Assembly (NCBI GenBank): GCA_014801865.1
Contig: JAAVDH010000018.1
Location: forward strand, 137,714-201,713
Source of the DNA: Bacteroides sp.
Lineage (GTDB): Bacteria > Bacteroidota > Bacteroidia > Bacteroidales > Muribaculaceae
Direction: 5' to 3'
Length of the DNA stretch: 64,000 nucleotides
Part shown: positions 26,261 through 33,878 of the stretch, piece by piece
Numbering within the stretch: position 1 is the stretch's first letter
Layout of the letters: each line of letters starts with the position of its first letter
Program-made: the position numbers and the translations under genes
Notes under the pieces: model-generated
The model's input: the letters and a program-made list of their open reading frames with translations, nothing else
The model's database searches: none
Told to the model about the DNA's origin: nothing

Positions 26261-26308
26261 TGCGCTGGTCAATGGGAAGCGTGGGAGGTCATATTGAACG
26301 CAAAGTTA
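26249..26308 (-). repeat. Promoter-like box plus palindrome at the truncation point of the Abi remnant
   Basis: GACCTCCC (26249-26256) pairs with GGGAGGTC (26283-26290), with an inner CGCT/AGCG stem. On the minus strand, TAACTTTG (26301-26308) is a perfect -7 box pointing into the hairpin, so a short hairpin-headed transcript could be made. This may be a mobile palindrome that replaced the front of the gene. Confidence 0.5.
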
Positions 26309-26456
26309 GCACTTTATTTGTGGATAACAATGCTTCTGCTCATAAAAAATTGTAAAAAGTTTGTTTCTTGGCTGATTTTTATACTCACAAATGCTTGGCC
26401 CGAATTTAACATAAGAGAATCACGCGGTAAAGTAACTATTCAATATGTCGCTAAAT

Positions 26457-26542
26457 ATAATGAGTCGCGGAGCGACAGTATTGTGACACATTCTTTTGTG
26501 AAAGAGATGTACCGACAATACAGCCGCTCCGCGACTCATTAT
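26457..26542. repeat. 86-bp near-perfect inverted repeat (REP-like hairpin)
   Basis: ATAATGAGTCGCGGAGCG on the left is mirrored by CGCTCCGCGACTCATTAT on the right; pairing continues inward through ACAGTATTGT/ACAATACAGC with two mismatches and further into ACATTCTTT/AAAGAGATGT. It sits 15 bases beyond the stop of the Skp-like gene and could act as its terminator. The outer arm CGCTCCGCGACTCATT recurs at about 55080-55095. Confidence 0.75.
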
Positions 26543-26557
26543 TTTGATTTCCCCTTG

Positions 26558-27163
26558 TTACTTTGAGGTGTTGACCTTATTGTAGCGGGCGTTGAGTCCT
26601 TCGATAATCTCTGACGTGATGTCGAGGGCGGGGTTGAAGTAGATACCTGAAGCCTTGTAGAGGATGGCATCATAGCCGCGTGAGGCGTTGTAGTCGCGGA
26701 TAAATGAGTCGACAGAGTCGGTTATCTGCTGCTGCTGCTGAGCCAGTTCGCTGTCGGCGTTGCGGCTGAGGGTATTGAGATAGTTTTCGGCGTCGGCCTG
26801 CATCTTCTCCAGCTTCTGCATGTCGGCTTTGTAGCTGGCTTCTGACAGGTAGCCGTTGTTCTGTACTTTTTCCTGGATTGAAGCGGCAAGTCGCTGTATT
26901 TCGTTACCACGAGCCTGACGTGCGCCGTCAATCTTTGAGAGTGCGCTCATGTAAGCCTCGCGGAAGTCTTTTGAAAGATTGTAGTGGGCCATGAGTGAGT
27001 CGCCGTCAATATAGCATATATTGAGTCCGGCGGGGGCTGCGCTGTCATTTGATACGGTGGCCACTGCCGCGGGTGCTGTGGCGGCCTGCTTATCTGAGCA
27101 TGATGACGCTGCAGCGCCCATGAGAATGATGAGGAGGTTAGCTGTAAAGGCTAATTTTTTCAT
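26558..27163 (-). CDS. OmpH/Skp-family lipoprotein
   Basis: 201 residues with a lipobox ending at the Cys in A-A-S-S-C-S. The mature protein has the OmpH/Skp pattern: an N-terminal beta strand with I-C-Y-I-D-G-D-S-L, a long helical hairpin (about 65-155), and the closing Y-D-A-I-L-Y-K-A-S-G-I-Y-F-N-P-A-L-D-I-T. Skp-type proteins hold outer-membrane proteins during transit. Being a lipoprotein is a variation on the soluble form. It is the only gene in its transcription unit. Confidence 0.85.
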   Translation of the reverse strand: MKKLAFTANLLIILMGAAASSCSDKQAATAPAAVATVSNDSAAPAGLNICYIDGDSLMAHYNLSKDFREAYMSALSKIDGARQARGNEIQRLAASIQEKVQNNGYLSEASYKADMQKLEKMQADAENYLNTLSRNADSELAQQQQQITDSVDSFIRDYNASRGYDAILYKASGIYFNPALDITSEIIEGLNARYNKVNTSK

Positions 27164-27242
27164 TATGATGTATGATAAAAATGGTTTTACGAATTATGGT
27201 TAGTCTGTAAGGTCGATATTAATAACTGTTTGTGACAGCAGG

Positions 27243-27410
27243 TCAATCCTGTTCCGGAGCGTGAGCACAGCCGATACCTTTGTCTCTGAGCTGGGGTATG
27301 TCGTGGGCATGTCCCGAAGGGAATTTCCCTCCCTTGACAAAGAGCACCTTGATGCCTAAAAGTATCACCGCTATGGCGACCATTAATACTGTCAGAAGAA
27401 TCAACTTCAT
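27243..27410 (-). CDS. 55-residue membrane protein with conserved tail (too short for the ORF track)
   Basis: Reading from the ATG at 27410: M-K-L-I-L-L-T-V-L-M, one membrane helix to about residue 25, then V-L-F-V-K-G-G-K-F-P-S-G-H and D-K-G-I-G-C-A-H-A. The ORF track shows another frame here (27187..27456), which lacks such structure. The short helix plus K-G-G-x-F-P-x-G-H and G-I-G-C-A motifs resemble a small conserved Bacteroidales membrane protein of unknown role. A perfect TAnnTTTG box lies 24 bases upstream. It is divergent from pepD. Confidence 0.78.
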   Translation of the reverse strand: MKLILLTVLMVAIAVILLGIKVLFVKGGKFPSGHAHDIPQLRDKGIGCAHAPEQD

Positions 27411-27433
27411 GAAATGAGTGGTTAATTGCAGTG

Positions 27434-27441
27434 CAAATATA
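27434..27441 (-). promoter_or_regulatory. -7 box for the 55-residue membrane protein
   Basis: Minus-strand TATATTTG, 23 bases upstream of the start codon at 27410; supports the small ORF as a real gene. Confidence 0.5.
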
Positions 27442-27585
27442 GGACAAAATTAGCAATATCGGAGAATTTTTTGGCCTGGTATCAAATATATTTTGTAACT
27501 TAGGGTGCTCTAAAGAGGAATTTTAACAAATTTTCTCATTCGGAGAAGTCGTGTAAAATCATAATTCATAATCAAAAATACAGAC

Positions 27586-29046
27586 ATGGAAGTGAAAGAT
27601 TTAAAACCCACGGAGGTTTTTACCATTTTCGATGAAATAACAAAGGTTCCCCGTCCTTCCAAGAAGGAGGAGAAAATACGTCAATATCTTCTTGATTTCG
27701 CAAAAAAGCATGGCATAGAGGCCAAGACCGATGAGGTAGGTAACGTAGTTTACACCAAGCCTGCGACTCCCGGTCACGAAGATGCCCCCACAGTGATACT
27801 TCAGGGTCACATGGATATGGTGTGTGAGTCAAACGACAAGAGCTTTGACTTCGAGAATACTCCCATCACCACTATCGTTGACGGCGATTGGGTGAAGGCC
27901 AACGGCACTACACTGGGTGCAGACAACGGTATAGGTATGGCGGCTGCTATGGCTATCTTTATCGAGCCTGATCTGGTTCACGGTCCTCTCGAAGCTCTCA
28001 TGACAGTAGACGAGGAGACCGGTATGACCGGTGCTTTCGGCCTCGGTAAGGATATGATCAAGGGTGACATCCTGCTCAACCTCGACTCTGAGGACGATGC
28101 CGAGATTTTCGTGGGATGCGCAGGTGGGGTCGACACTGTCGCTACCTTTAACTACCACCGCTCTACAGCTCCCAAGGATTTCAAATACTTCAAGATTGAC
28201 ATCCGCAATGGTCTTGGCGGTCACTCAGGTGGAGATATCCATCTCGGCCACATGAATGCCAACAAGACTCTGGCCCGCTTCCTTTTCGAGCTCACCAAGA
28301 GCCATGAGGTGTCAGTGTCGGAAATTGACGGCGGTAATCTGCGCAACGCTATTCCCCGCGCCGCTCATGCTATTATAGGTGTGCATACCTCCAAGAAGGA
28401 AGAGGTCAATGCTGCCTTTAATCGCTTCGTAGCCGATATCGAAGGCGAGTATGGCGATATCGAAAAGACTGTGGAACTGACCATGGAGAGCGTAGATGCT
28501 CCCGACTTCTGCATCGACAGCACTACTTCGCTTAATCTTATCCGTGCCCTCTATGCATGTCCTCACGGTGTGGCCTCAATGAGCCGCGAACTCGAAGGCC
28601 TCGTAGAGACTTCTACCAACCTTGCTTCGGTCAAGATGGTTGCCGACTCCAAGATACTTGTCACCACCAGCCAGCGCAGTATGGTAAATTCAAGCAAGTG
28701 GGATATCGCGAATCAGGTAGAGGCTGTGTTCCTTCTGGCCGGTGCCGAGGTACAGCATGGCGAAGGCTATCCCGGATGGAAACCTAATATGAATTCACCC
28801 GTAATGCAGGTGGCTCGCGACGCTTACAAGGAACTGTATGGAGTAACTCCCGCTATCAAGGCAATCCACGCCGGTCTGGAGTGCGGACTTTTCCTTGAGA
28901 AGTACCCCCACCTCGATATGGTGTCATTCGGACCTACCCTCCAGGGTGTCCACTCTCCCTCGGAGCGCATGTTTATCCCCGCGGTAGAGCGCTTCTGGGA
29001 GCAGCTTAAGCTGACAATCACCAAGATTGCCGACCTCAAGAAGTAA
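27586..29046 (+). CDS. pepD: Aminoacyl-histidine dipeptidase (M20C) PepD
   Basis: 486-residue cytosolic metallopeptidase that splits Xaa-His and other dipeptides. Two-zinc site motifs: G-H-M-D-M-V (about 80-85), G-A-D-N-G-I-G-M-A-A (about 115-124), D-E-E-T-G-M-T-G-A (about 145-153) and a later D-S-E-D. The lid domain lies between about 205 and 385. Length is typical. It is a single-gene unit closed by a strong terminator. Confidence 0.94.
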   Translation: MEVKDLKPTEVFTIFDEITKVPRPSKKEEKIRQYLLDFAKKHGIEAKTDEVGNVVYTKPATPGHEDAPTVILQGHMDMVCESNDKSFDFENTPITTIVDGDWVKANGTTLGADNGIGMAAAMAIFIEPDLVHGPLEALMTVDEETGMTGAFGLGKDMIKGDILLNLDSEDDAEIFVGCAGGVDTVATFNYHRSTAPKDFKYFKIDIRNGLGGHSGGDIHLGHMNANKTLARFLFELTKSHEVSVSEIDGGNLRNAIPRAAHAIIGVHTSKKEEVNAAFNRFVADIEGEYGDIEKTVELTMESVDAPDFCIDSTTSLNLIRALYACPHGVASMSRELEGLVETSTNLASVKMVADSKILVTTSQRSMVNSSKWDIANQVEAVFLLAGAEVQHGEGYPGWKPNMNSPVMQVARDAYKELYGVTPAIKAIHAGLECGLFLEKYPHLDMVSFGPTLQGVHSPSERMFIPAVERFWEQLKLTITKIADLKK

Positions 29047-29098
29047 CTCCGGGTTGTGAGGGGTTACCCCGAGCAATCGTTGTATACGAAAAAGTCAT

Positions 29099-29136
29099 GT
29101 GGCGGGAGGGCGTCATCGCTCTACCGCCACTTTTTT
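29099..29136 (+). terminator. Intrinsic terminator of pepD
   Basis: GTGGCGG (29099-29105) pairs with CCGCCAC (29124-29130), with an inner GAG/CTC, followed directly by TTTTTT (29131-29136) and more T-rich sequence. Confidence 0.88.
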
Positions 29137-29164
29137 ATTTATTCCGTAAATCACATACTCATTC

Positions 29165-30028
29165 ATGAAATCCATATTACGACCATTTGCCTTATCATGC
29201 CTGATTGCTGCCGGTGCTGCAGCTACATCGGCTTGGGCTATAGATTATAGACATCTGCTACCGATAGTCAATGTTGAGGCCGACAGCATATCGGAAGTTC
29301 CGGTGTCGCCGCTTGACTCTGTAATGAATGTGATGGTCACTGAGAATGTGATACTTCGTCTCACTGAGGATGATTTCAGGATGGCGGCCGAGGAACTTGG
29401 TATAGATGTGCCGGCCATAAAGGCTGTTGTGGAGATAGAAGCCGGAAAATCACATAACGGGTTTTCTGCACCCGGAAGACCCATTATTAATTTCGATGTG
29501 AGCATGTTCAAGCGGTTTGCATCACGCTCAGGGGTCAATATAGCGAAGTATGCCAAGAGTCATCCCGTAGTGTTTCAGTCACCGCAGATACGTAAATATG
29601 GTTCGCAGCAGGCGGCACAGCATGCACGCCTCGAGGCGGCATATACCATTGACCGCAAGTCGGCCATACAGGGTACGTTCTGGGGTATGTTTCAGATAGG
29701 GGGATTTAACTGGAAGAAATGCGGAGCATCCTCTATGGATGAGTTTGTGGAACTGATGAGCAGCAGTGAACATAATCAGCTCGAACTATTTGTGAGGTTT
29801 ATAGAAAACTCAGGACTTGCACAACATCTGAGGGCTAAGGATTGGGCCTCATTTGCCCGGGGATATAACGGTCCGTCATACGCCCGAAGGGGGTATCATA
29901 CGCGCCTTGCAAACGCTTATGCGCGATATAAGGCTATGGATAAGGAAAAGGGCTTGGATAAGGACAAGAAAAATAGCAACGGCAGCGCTCAGTCAAAGAA
30001 TGCCGAACAAATAGAGTCGACGCGCTGA
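29165..30028 (+). CDS. Exported N-acetylmuramidase-domain protein (DUF3380 type)
   Basis: 287 residues with a signal peptide (P-F-A-L-S-C-L-I-A-A-G-A-A...A-W-A). The domain from about 60 to 255 has the N-acetylmuramidase pattern: A-E-E-L-G-I-D-V-P-A-I-K-A-V-V-E-I-E-A-G (the Glu pair is the likely catalytic site), G-R-P-I-I-N-F-D, F-W-G-M-F-Q-I-G-G-F-N, and A-R-G-Y-N-G-P-S-Y. Probable periplasmic peptidoglycan glycan-strand hydrolase. The last 30 residues are a Lys/Asp/Asn-rich tail. Its 3' end overlaps the 3' end of the opposing NlpC/P60 gene by 40 bases. Confidence 0.83.
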   Translation: MKSILRPFALSCLIAAGAAATSAWAIDYRHLLPIVNVEADSISEVPVSPLDSVMNVMVTENVILRLTEDDFRMAAEELGIDVPAIKAVVEIEAGKSHNGFSAPGRPIINFDVSMFKRFASRSGVNIAKYAKSHPVVFQSPQIRKYGSQQAAQHARLEAAYTIDRKSAIQGTFWGMFQIGGFNWKKCGASSMDEFVELMSSSEHNQLELFVRFIENSGLAQHLRAKDWASFARGYNGPSYARRGYHTRLANAYARYKAMDKEKGLDKDKKNSNGSAQSKNAEQIESTR

Positions 30029-30783
30029 TCAATAGCTTCTTCAAACATCTCGCGCGAAGGCTGCTTTGTAGGAGTAGCAGCTATAGTATCAGTTTTAGTT
30101 GCAGGGGGTGTTTTTGCCGCAGGAGTTTTGGATGTCTTTACTCCCTGACGTAATTTCTTAAAAGCCTCATCGTATTTTGTCTGGCCTGATTGGGACGTGG
30201 AAATATTATCACGCGTATTTTTAACCTCCTTTTTCGTTGACTTACCTGTGAGTGAGGCAAACTGTTCTACACGGCCGCAGCCATAAAAGTTTTTGACAAA
30301 ATAGGCTTCGTTAAGTGAGCTTATCATTACCCCGCGGCTTCCGGAGGCATGTATCATGTCGCCATTGCCGATATACATTCCTACGTGATTCACTCTGCCG
30401 GTACTGCGTGGCGCGAAGAATACCAGGTCGCCCACTTCGAGCTGATCGCGCTCGACGGCGTTGCAGAATTCGGCCTGAGCCGCAGAGTTGCGCGGTAGCT
30501 TTATTGACAGTGCATCACTGTAGAGGCTCATGACAAGTCCCGAGCAGTCCACTCCCTCGCCACGTGTAGTGCCACCATACTTATAAGGAGTGCCAAGCCA
30601 TTTTTCCGCCTCGGTGAGTAGCATGCGGCTGTGAGGAGCCGAAGCGGCGCTTATGTTCACATGGCGAGTCACCACGGGGTGCGGCTGTACAGTGGTCTTG
30701 TGCGAAGAACATCCGTAACAGGCGGCCATGATAATCACGGCAAGTGAATAAATGAGCTTTCGATGAGGCGTAGATAATGACAT
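29989..30783 (-). CDS. NlpC/P60 (C40) cell-wall peptidase lipoprotein
   Basis: 264 residues with a lipobox Cys in A-C-Y-G-C-S-S. The C40 domain (about 55-170) has the catalytic Cys in G-V-D-C-S-G-L-V-M, His in V-N-H-V-G-M-Y-I-G and the third polar residue in M-I-H-A-S. It cuts peptide stems of peptidoglycan, probably D-Glu-diamino acid bonds, from the outer membrane's inner face. The C-terminal 90 residues are Thr/Lys/Pro-rich linker. The promoter box sits only four bases before the ATG, which suggests a leaderless message. It converges with the muramidase gene. Confidence 0.88.
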   Translation of the reverse strand: MSLSTPHRKLIYSLAVIIMAACYGCSSHKTTVQPHPVVTRHVNISAASAPHSRMLLTEAEKWLGTPYKYGGTTRGEGVDCSGLVMSLYSDALSIKLPRNSAAQAEFCNAVERDQLEVGDLVFFAPRSTGRVNHVGMYIGNGDMIHASGSRGVMISSLNEAYFVKNFYGCGRVEQFASLTGKSTKKEVKNTRDNISTSQSGQTKYDEAFKKLRQGVKTSKTPAAKTPPATKTDTIAATPTKQPSREMFEEAIDQRVDSICSAFFD

Positions 30784-30787
30784 ACCG

Positions 30788-30795
30788 CAAAGTTA
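30788..30795 (-). promoter_or_regulatory. -7 box almost touching the start codon (leaderless mRNA predicted)
   Basis: Minus-strand TAACTTTG, then CGGT, then the ATG of the C40 peptidase (30783). With transcription starting about four bases past the box, the message would begin at or next to the start codon. The same layout occurs at 63220. Confidence 0.55.
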
Positions 30796-30982
30796 CTCTT
30801 TTTTGTGGCAAAATGGATAGTCGGAGCGATTGAAGCAATAAGAATAACCGGAGAAACCGGAGTGAATGATATGAGGGGCTGGAGGGCGGATTGTAACCTT
30901 TATACGCAATTTTTCACATTTGATGCCTAAATGGCTGTTAATCCACGTGGGTAAAGTATTAAATGAGTTTAAATTAACTCAC

Positions 30983-31018
30983 TTTGACATTCGCGGATTA
31001 AATTATCTCCTATCTTTG
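30983..31018 (+). promoter_or_regulatory. Promoter of the HtrA protease gene
   Basis: TTTG (30983-30986) at the -33 position and a perfect TATCTTTG -7 box (31011-31018), leaving a leader of about 60 bases. The rest of the 297-bp gap 30784-31080 holds no gene. No separate heat-shock operator was recognised. Confidence 0.65.
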
Positions 31019-31080
31019 CCGTCATAACAGTAAAGTTAAATTTAACAAGTTCATCATTTAAATTTTAACACTTGCATTTT

Positions 31081-32649
31081 ATGAATCTTTACGGAAAAAT
31101 CGCAATGCTGGCAGCCGGCATAGCTGTTGCCGGGTCAGCAGCTACAGTTCTCGCTATGCAGTCACTGGGCGTTTCGCCCTCCGGTCCCATCTCTGACTCT
31201 CTGATACCGGCAGAGACTTCTATCTCACAGCCTATGGCCATGCACGGATTCGTGAATGTGTCACACACACCTACGTCAGATACAGATTTCACTATTGCCG
31301 CCGAAAAAGCAGTCGGAGGTGTGGTAAGTATCAAGAGTTTTGTGTCGCAGCGTTCGGGAGGGTACTCTCAGCGGGGTGGTAATGACTTCTTCAGTGATCC
31401 CTTTTTCGATTTCTTCTTCAACAGTCCCCAGCAGCGTCAACCTCAGCAGCGCCGCCGTCAGAATGATAATGACGAGTCGCAGCAGCGTCAGGCAGGTCTC
31501 GGCTCTGGTGTGATTCTTACCTCCGACGGATATATCGTGACCAACAATCATGTGATTGACGGCGCCGACCGCCTTGAGGTGACTCTTAATGATAATCGCT
31601 CATTCAATGCTACAGTCGTAGGCACTGACCCCGACACCGACATCGCTCTTATCAAGATAGATGCCAAGGATCTCACCGTTATACCTATGGGCGACAGCGA
31701 TAGACTGAAAGTAGGTGAATGGGTACTTGCCGTGGGCAATCCCTTCGGCTTCAACTCTACGGTCACCACCGGTATCGTCAGCGCCAAGGCCCGCTCCATA
31801 AGCGAGGCTGCAAACGCCGGACATAAGATGGGTCTTGACTCCTACATACAGACTGACGCCGCCGTCAATCCCGGTAATTCGGGAGGCGCACTCGTAAATC
31901 TCGCGGGTGAACTCGTAGGTATCAATACCGCCATCTACTCTCAGACCGGTAACTATGCAGGCTACTCCTTTGCAGTGCCTACTACTATAGTAAACAAAAT
32001 CGTGGCCGACATCAAGGAGTATGGAGCCGTGCAGCGTGCGGTGCTGGGCATTCGCTACGGAGTGCTCACCCCGAAACTGGCCAAGGAGAAGGGCATCACC
32101 GCCGTGACCGAAGGCCTATATGTAGGCGAAGTGCTCGAGCGCGGTTCGGCCATGGAAGCCGGACTGAAGGAGGGCGACGTAATAGTGGCCGTCAACGGCT
32201 CGCCCACACGCAACTCCGCTCAGATGGGCGAACAAATCAATAAGTATCGTCCCGGTGACAAGATCACTGTGACTTACATACGCGACAATAAGCAGCACAC
32301 CGCCACCGTGACCCTGCTCAACAGTCAGGGTAGCACCTCGGTGACCAAGGCTCTTACGGTCAATGACCTTGGATGTGTGTTCAAGAAAGTATCGTCAGAG
32401 ACCCTCGGCCAGCTCGGTCTGCGCGATGGCATTCAAGTGGCTCAGTTGTCATCGGGCAAGTTTAAGGATGCCGGGGTTAAGGAAGGCTTCATCATCATGT
32501 CCATCAATGGCGAGCGCGTAAGCAGCGCCGATGACGTCGAGCGAATCTACCGTCAGACCATGGAGAGCGGTGAAGAAAAGGTGCTGTTCCTTACCGGAGT
32601 ATACCCCACCGGCAAGAAGGTATACTATGCGGTAGATCTCACCGACTGA
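31081..32649 (+). CDS. degQ: Periplasmic Do-family serine protease (HtrA/DegQ)
   Basis: 522 residues from the ATG at 31081; the TTG of the track (31072) adds three residues before the signal sequence and is unlikely. N-terminal signal/anchor, a Gln/Arg-rich Q-linker (about 110-138), trypsin-like domain with the triad His about 156 (N-N-H-V-I-D-G), Asp about 187 (D-T-D-I-A-L-I) and Ser about 267 (N-P-G-N-S-G-G-A-L), then two PDZ domains. Degrades or refolds misfolded envelope proteins. Single-gene unit with its own promoter and terminator. Confidence 0.95.
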   Translation: MNLYGKIAMLAAGIAVAGSAATVLAMQSLGVSPSGPISDSLIPAETSISQPMAMHGFVNVSHTPTSDTDFTIAAEKAVGGVVSIKSFVSQRSGGYSQRGGNDFFSDPFFDFFFNSPQQRQPQQRRRQNDNDESQQRQAGLGSGVILTSDGYIVTNNHVIDGADRLEVTLNDNRSFNATVVGTDPDTDIALIKIDAKDLTVIPMGDSDRLKVGEWVLAVGNPFGFNSTVTTGIVSAKARSISEAANAGHKMGLDSYIQTDAAVNPGNSGGALVNLAGELVGINTAIYSQTGNYAGYSFAVPTTIVNKIVADIKEYGAVQRAVLGIRYGVLTPKLAKEKGITAVTEGLYVGEVLERGSAMEAGLKEGDVIVAVNGSPTRNSAQMGEQINKYRPGDKITVTYIRDNKQHTATVTLLNSQGSTSVTKALTVNDLGCVFKKVSSETLGQLGLRDGIQVAQLSSGKFKDAGVKEGFIIMSINGERVSSADDVERIYRQTMESGEEKVLFLTGVYPTGKKVYYAVDLTD

Positions 32650-32745
32650 CCTAATACGGCCGTATGACACAAATTACCTTATGATACGTGCGATTACAGT
32701 ATGATTGAATAACTCCAACTGCTATTACGGCTTACTTAACTATCA

Positions 32746-32782
32746 GGAGGCTCCGGCGATTTGCTGAGGCCTCCCTTTTTTT
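32746..32782 (+). terminator. Terminator of the HtrA gene
   Basis: GGAGGC (32746-32751) pairs with GCCTCC (32769-32774), followed by seven T. The T-run leads directly into the asd -7 box at 32784, so the terminator and the next promoter are fused. Confidence 0.8.
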
Positions 32783-32783
32783 G

Positions 32784-32791
32784 TAATTTTG
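32784..32791 (+). promoter_or_regulatory. -7 box for asd
   Basis: TAATTTTG placed directly after the T-run of the preceding terminator; predicted leader of about 50 bases before the asd ATG. Confidence 0.55.
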
Positions 32792-32847
32792 CATCGTGAA
32801 TCTCTCCAACCTATTAGTAGATACACTTAAAAAATCATAGCAGAAAA

Positions 32848-33867
32848 ATGAATGTTGCAATAGTTGGCGCCAGCGGTGCCGTAGGTCAGGAGTTCCTGAG
32901 AGTATTGAGTGAACATCCCTTTCCGGTAGACAATCTCCGCCTGTTCGGTTCAAGCCGTAGTGCAGGCCGCGAGTATCAGTTTCGCGGAGCCACATATAAG
33001 GTAGAGGAACTGACCCACGAACCAGACCTCTTCAAAGGTATAGACATAGCTTTCGTATCTGCCGGAGCAGGTGTGTCGCGCGAGTATGCCGAGGATATCA
33101 CCCGCCACGGTGCTCTGATGATTGACAATTCGAGCGCTTTCCGCATGGATGAGGATGTGCCCCTGGTGGTGCCCGAAGTCAATGGTATGGACGCCTTCAA
33201 CATACCCCGCAATATCATCGCCAATCCTAACTGTACCACCATACAGATGGTCGTGGCTCTGAAGCCAATCAATGACCTCAGCCGCATACGCCGAGTGCAC
33301 GTGGCCACCTATCAGGCTGCCAGCGGTGCGGGTGCATCCGCCATGGATGAACTGGTAAAACAGACCGGTGAGATAATCAGCGGCCAGGAGCCCACGGTAG
33401 AGAAGTTTGCCTATCAGCTTGCCTTTAACGTCATACCTCATATCGATGTATTCCAGGATAATGGCTACACCAAGGAGGAGATGAAGATGTACTTCGAGAC
33501 CAAGAAAATCATGCATGCTCCCGAATTGAAGGTGAGTGCCACATGTGTACGTGTGCCCGTGATGCGCGCTCACTCCGAGGCCGTATGGGTCGAGACCGAA
33601 CGTCCTCTTGCGCTTGACACCGTGCGCGAAGCCTTCGCTAAGGCGGAGGGTATAGTAGTGCTTGACAACCCCTCAGAAAAGGTATACCCCATGCCCCTTG
33701 ACATAGCCGACAAGGAACCCGTATATGTGGGTCGTCTGCGTGCTGACCTCACTGACGACTGTGGGCTCTCGTTCTGGATCGTAGGTGACCAGATAAAGAA
33801 GGGTGCCGCCCTCAATGCTGTGCAGATAGCAGAATATCTCATCGCCCACGGCAAACAATTTTCCTGA
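32848..33867 (+). CDS. asd: Aspartate-semialdehyde dehydrogenase
   Basis: Reduces aspartyl phosphate to aspartate semialdehyde, feeding lysine/diaminopimelate, threonine and methionine synthesis. 339 residues. NADP-binding start [11 protein letters not shown], catalytic Cys near residue 128 in N-P-N-C-T-T-I-Q, and the substrate His region in [11 protein letters not shown]. It starts 57 bases after its promoter box and is followed 11 bases later by the antiporter gene. Confidence 0.95.
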   Translation: MNVAIVGASGAVGQEFLRVLSEHPFPVDNLRLFGSSRSAGREYQFRGATYKVEELTHEPDLFKGIDIAFVSAGAGVSREYAEDITRHGALMIDNSSAFRMDEDVPLVVPEVNGMDAFNIPRNIIANPNCTTIQMVVALKPINDLSRIRRVHVATYQAASGAGASAMDELVKQTGEIISGQEPTVEKFAYQLAFNVIPHIDVFQDNGYTKEEMKMYFETKKIMHAPELKVSATCVRVPVMRAHSEAVWVETERPLALDTVREAFAKAEGIVVLDNPSEKVYPMPLDIADKEPVYVGRLRADLTDDCGLSFWIVGDQIKKGAALNAVQIAEYLIAHGKQFS

Positions 33868-33878
33868 AACTCGCTGTG

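Noticed and set aside
25949-26566. 205-residue plus-strand ORF
   Set aside because: It crosses the Abi remnant on the other strand and two palindromes, has no family pattern, and its end is translated from the 26457-26542 hairpin.
27187-27456. 89-residue minus-strand ORF
   Set aside because: Different frame from the credible 55-residue membrane protein at 27243-27410.
29249-30783. Phage lysis cassette (muramidase plus C40 peptidase)
   Set aside because: Both proteins have their own export signals, converge instead of forming an operon, and no holin or phage gene is nearby.
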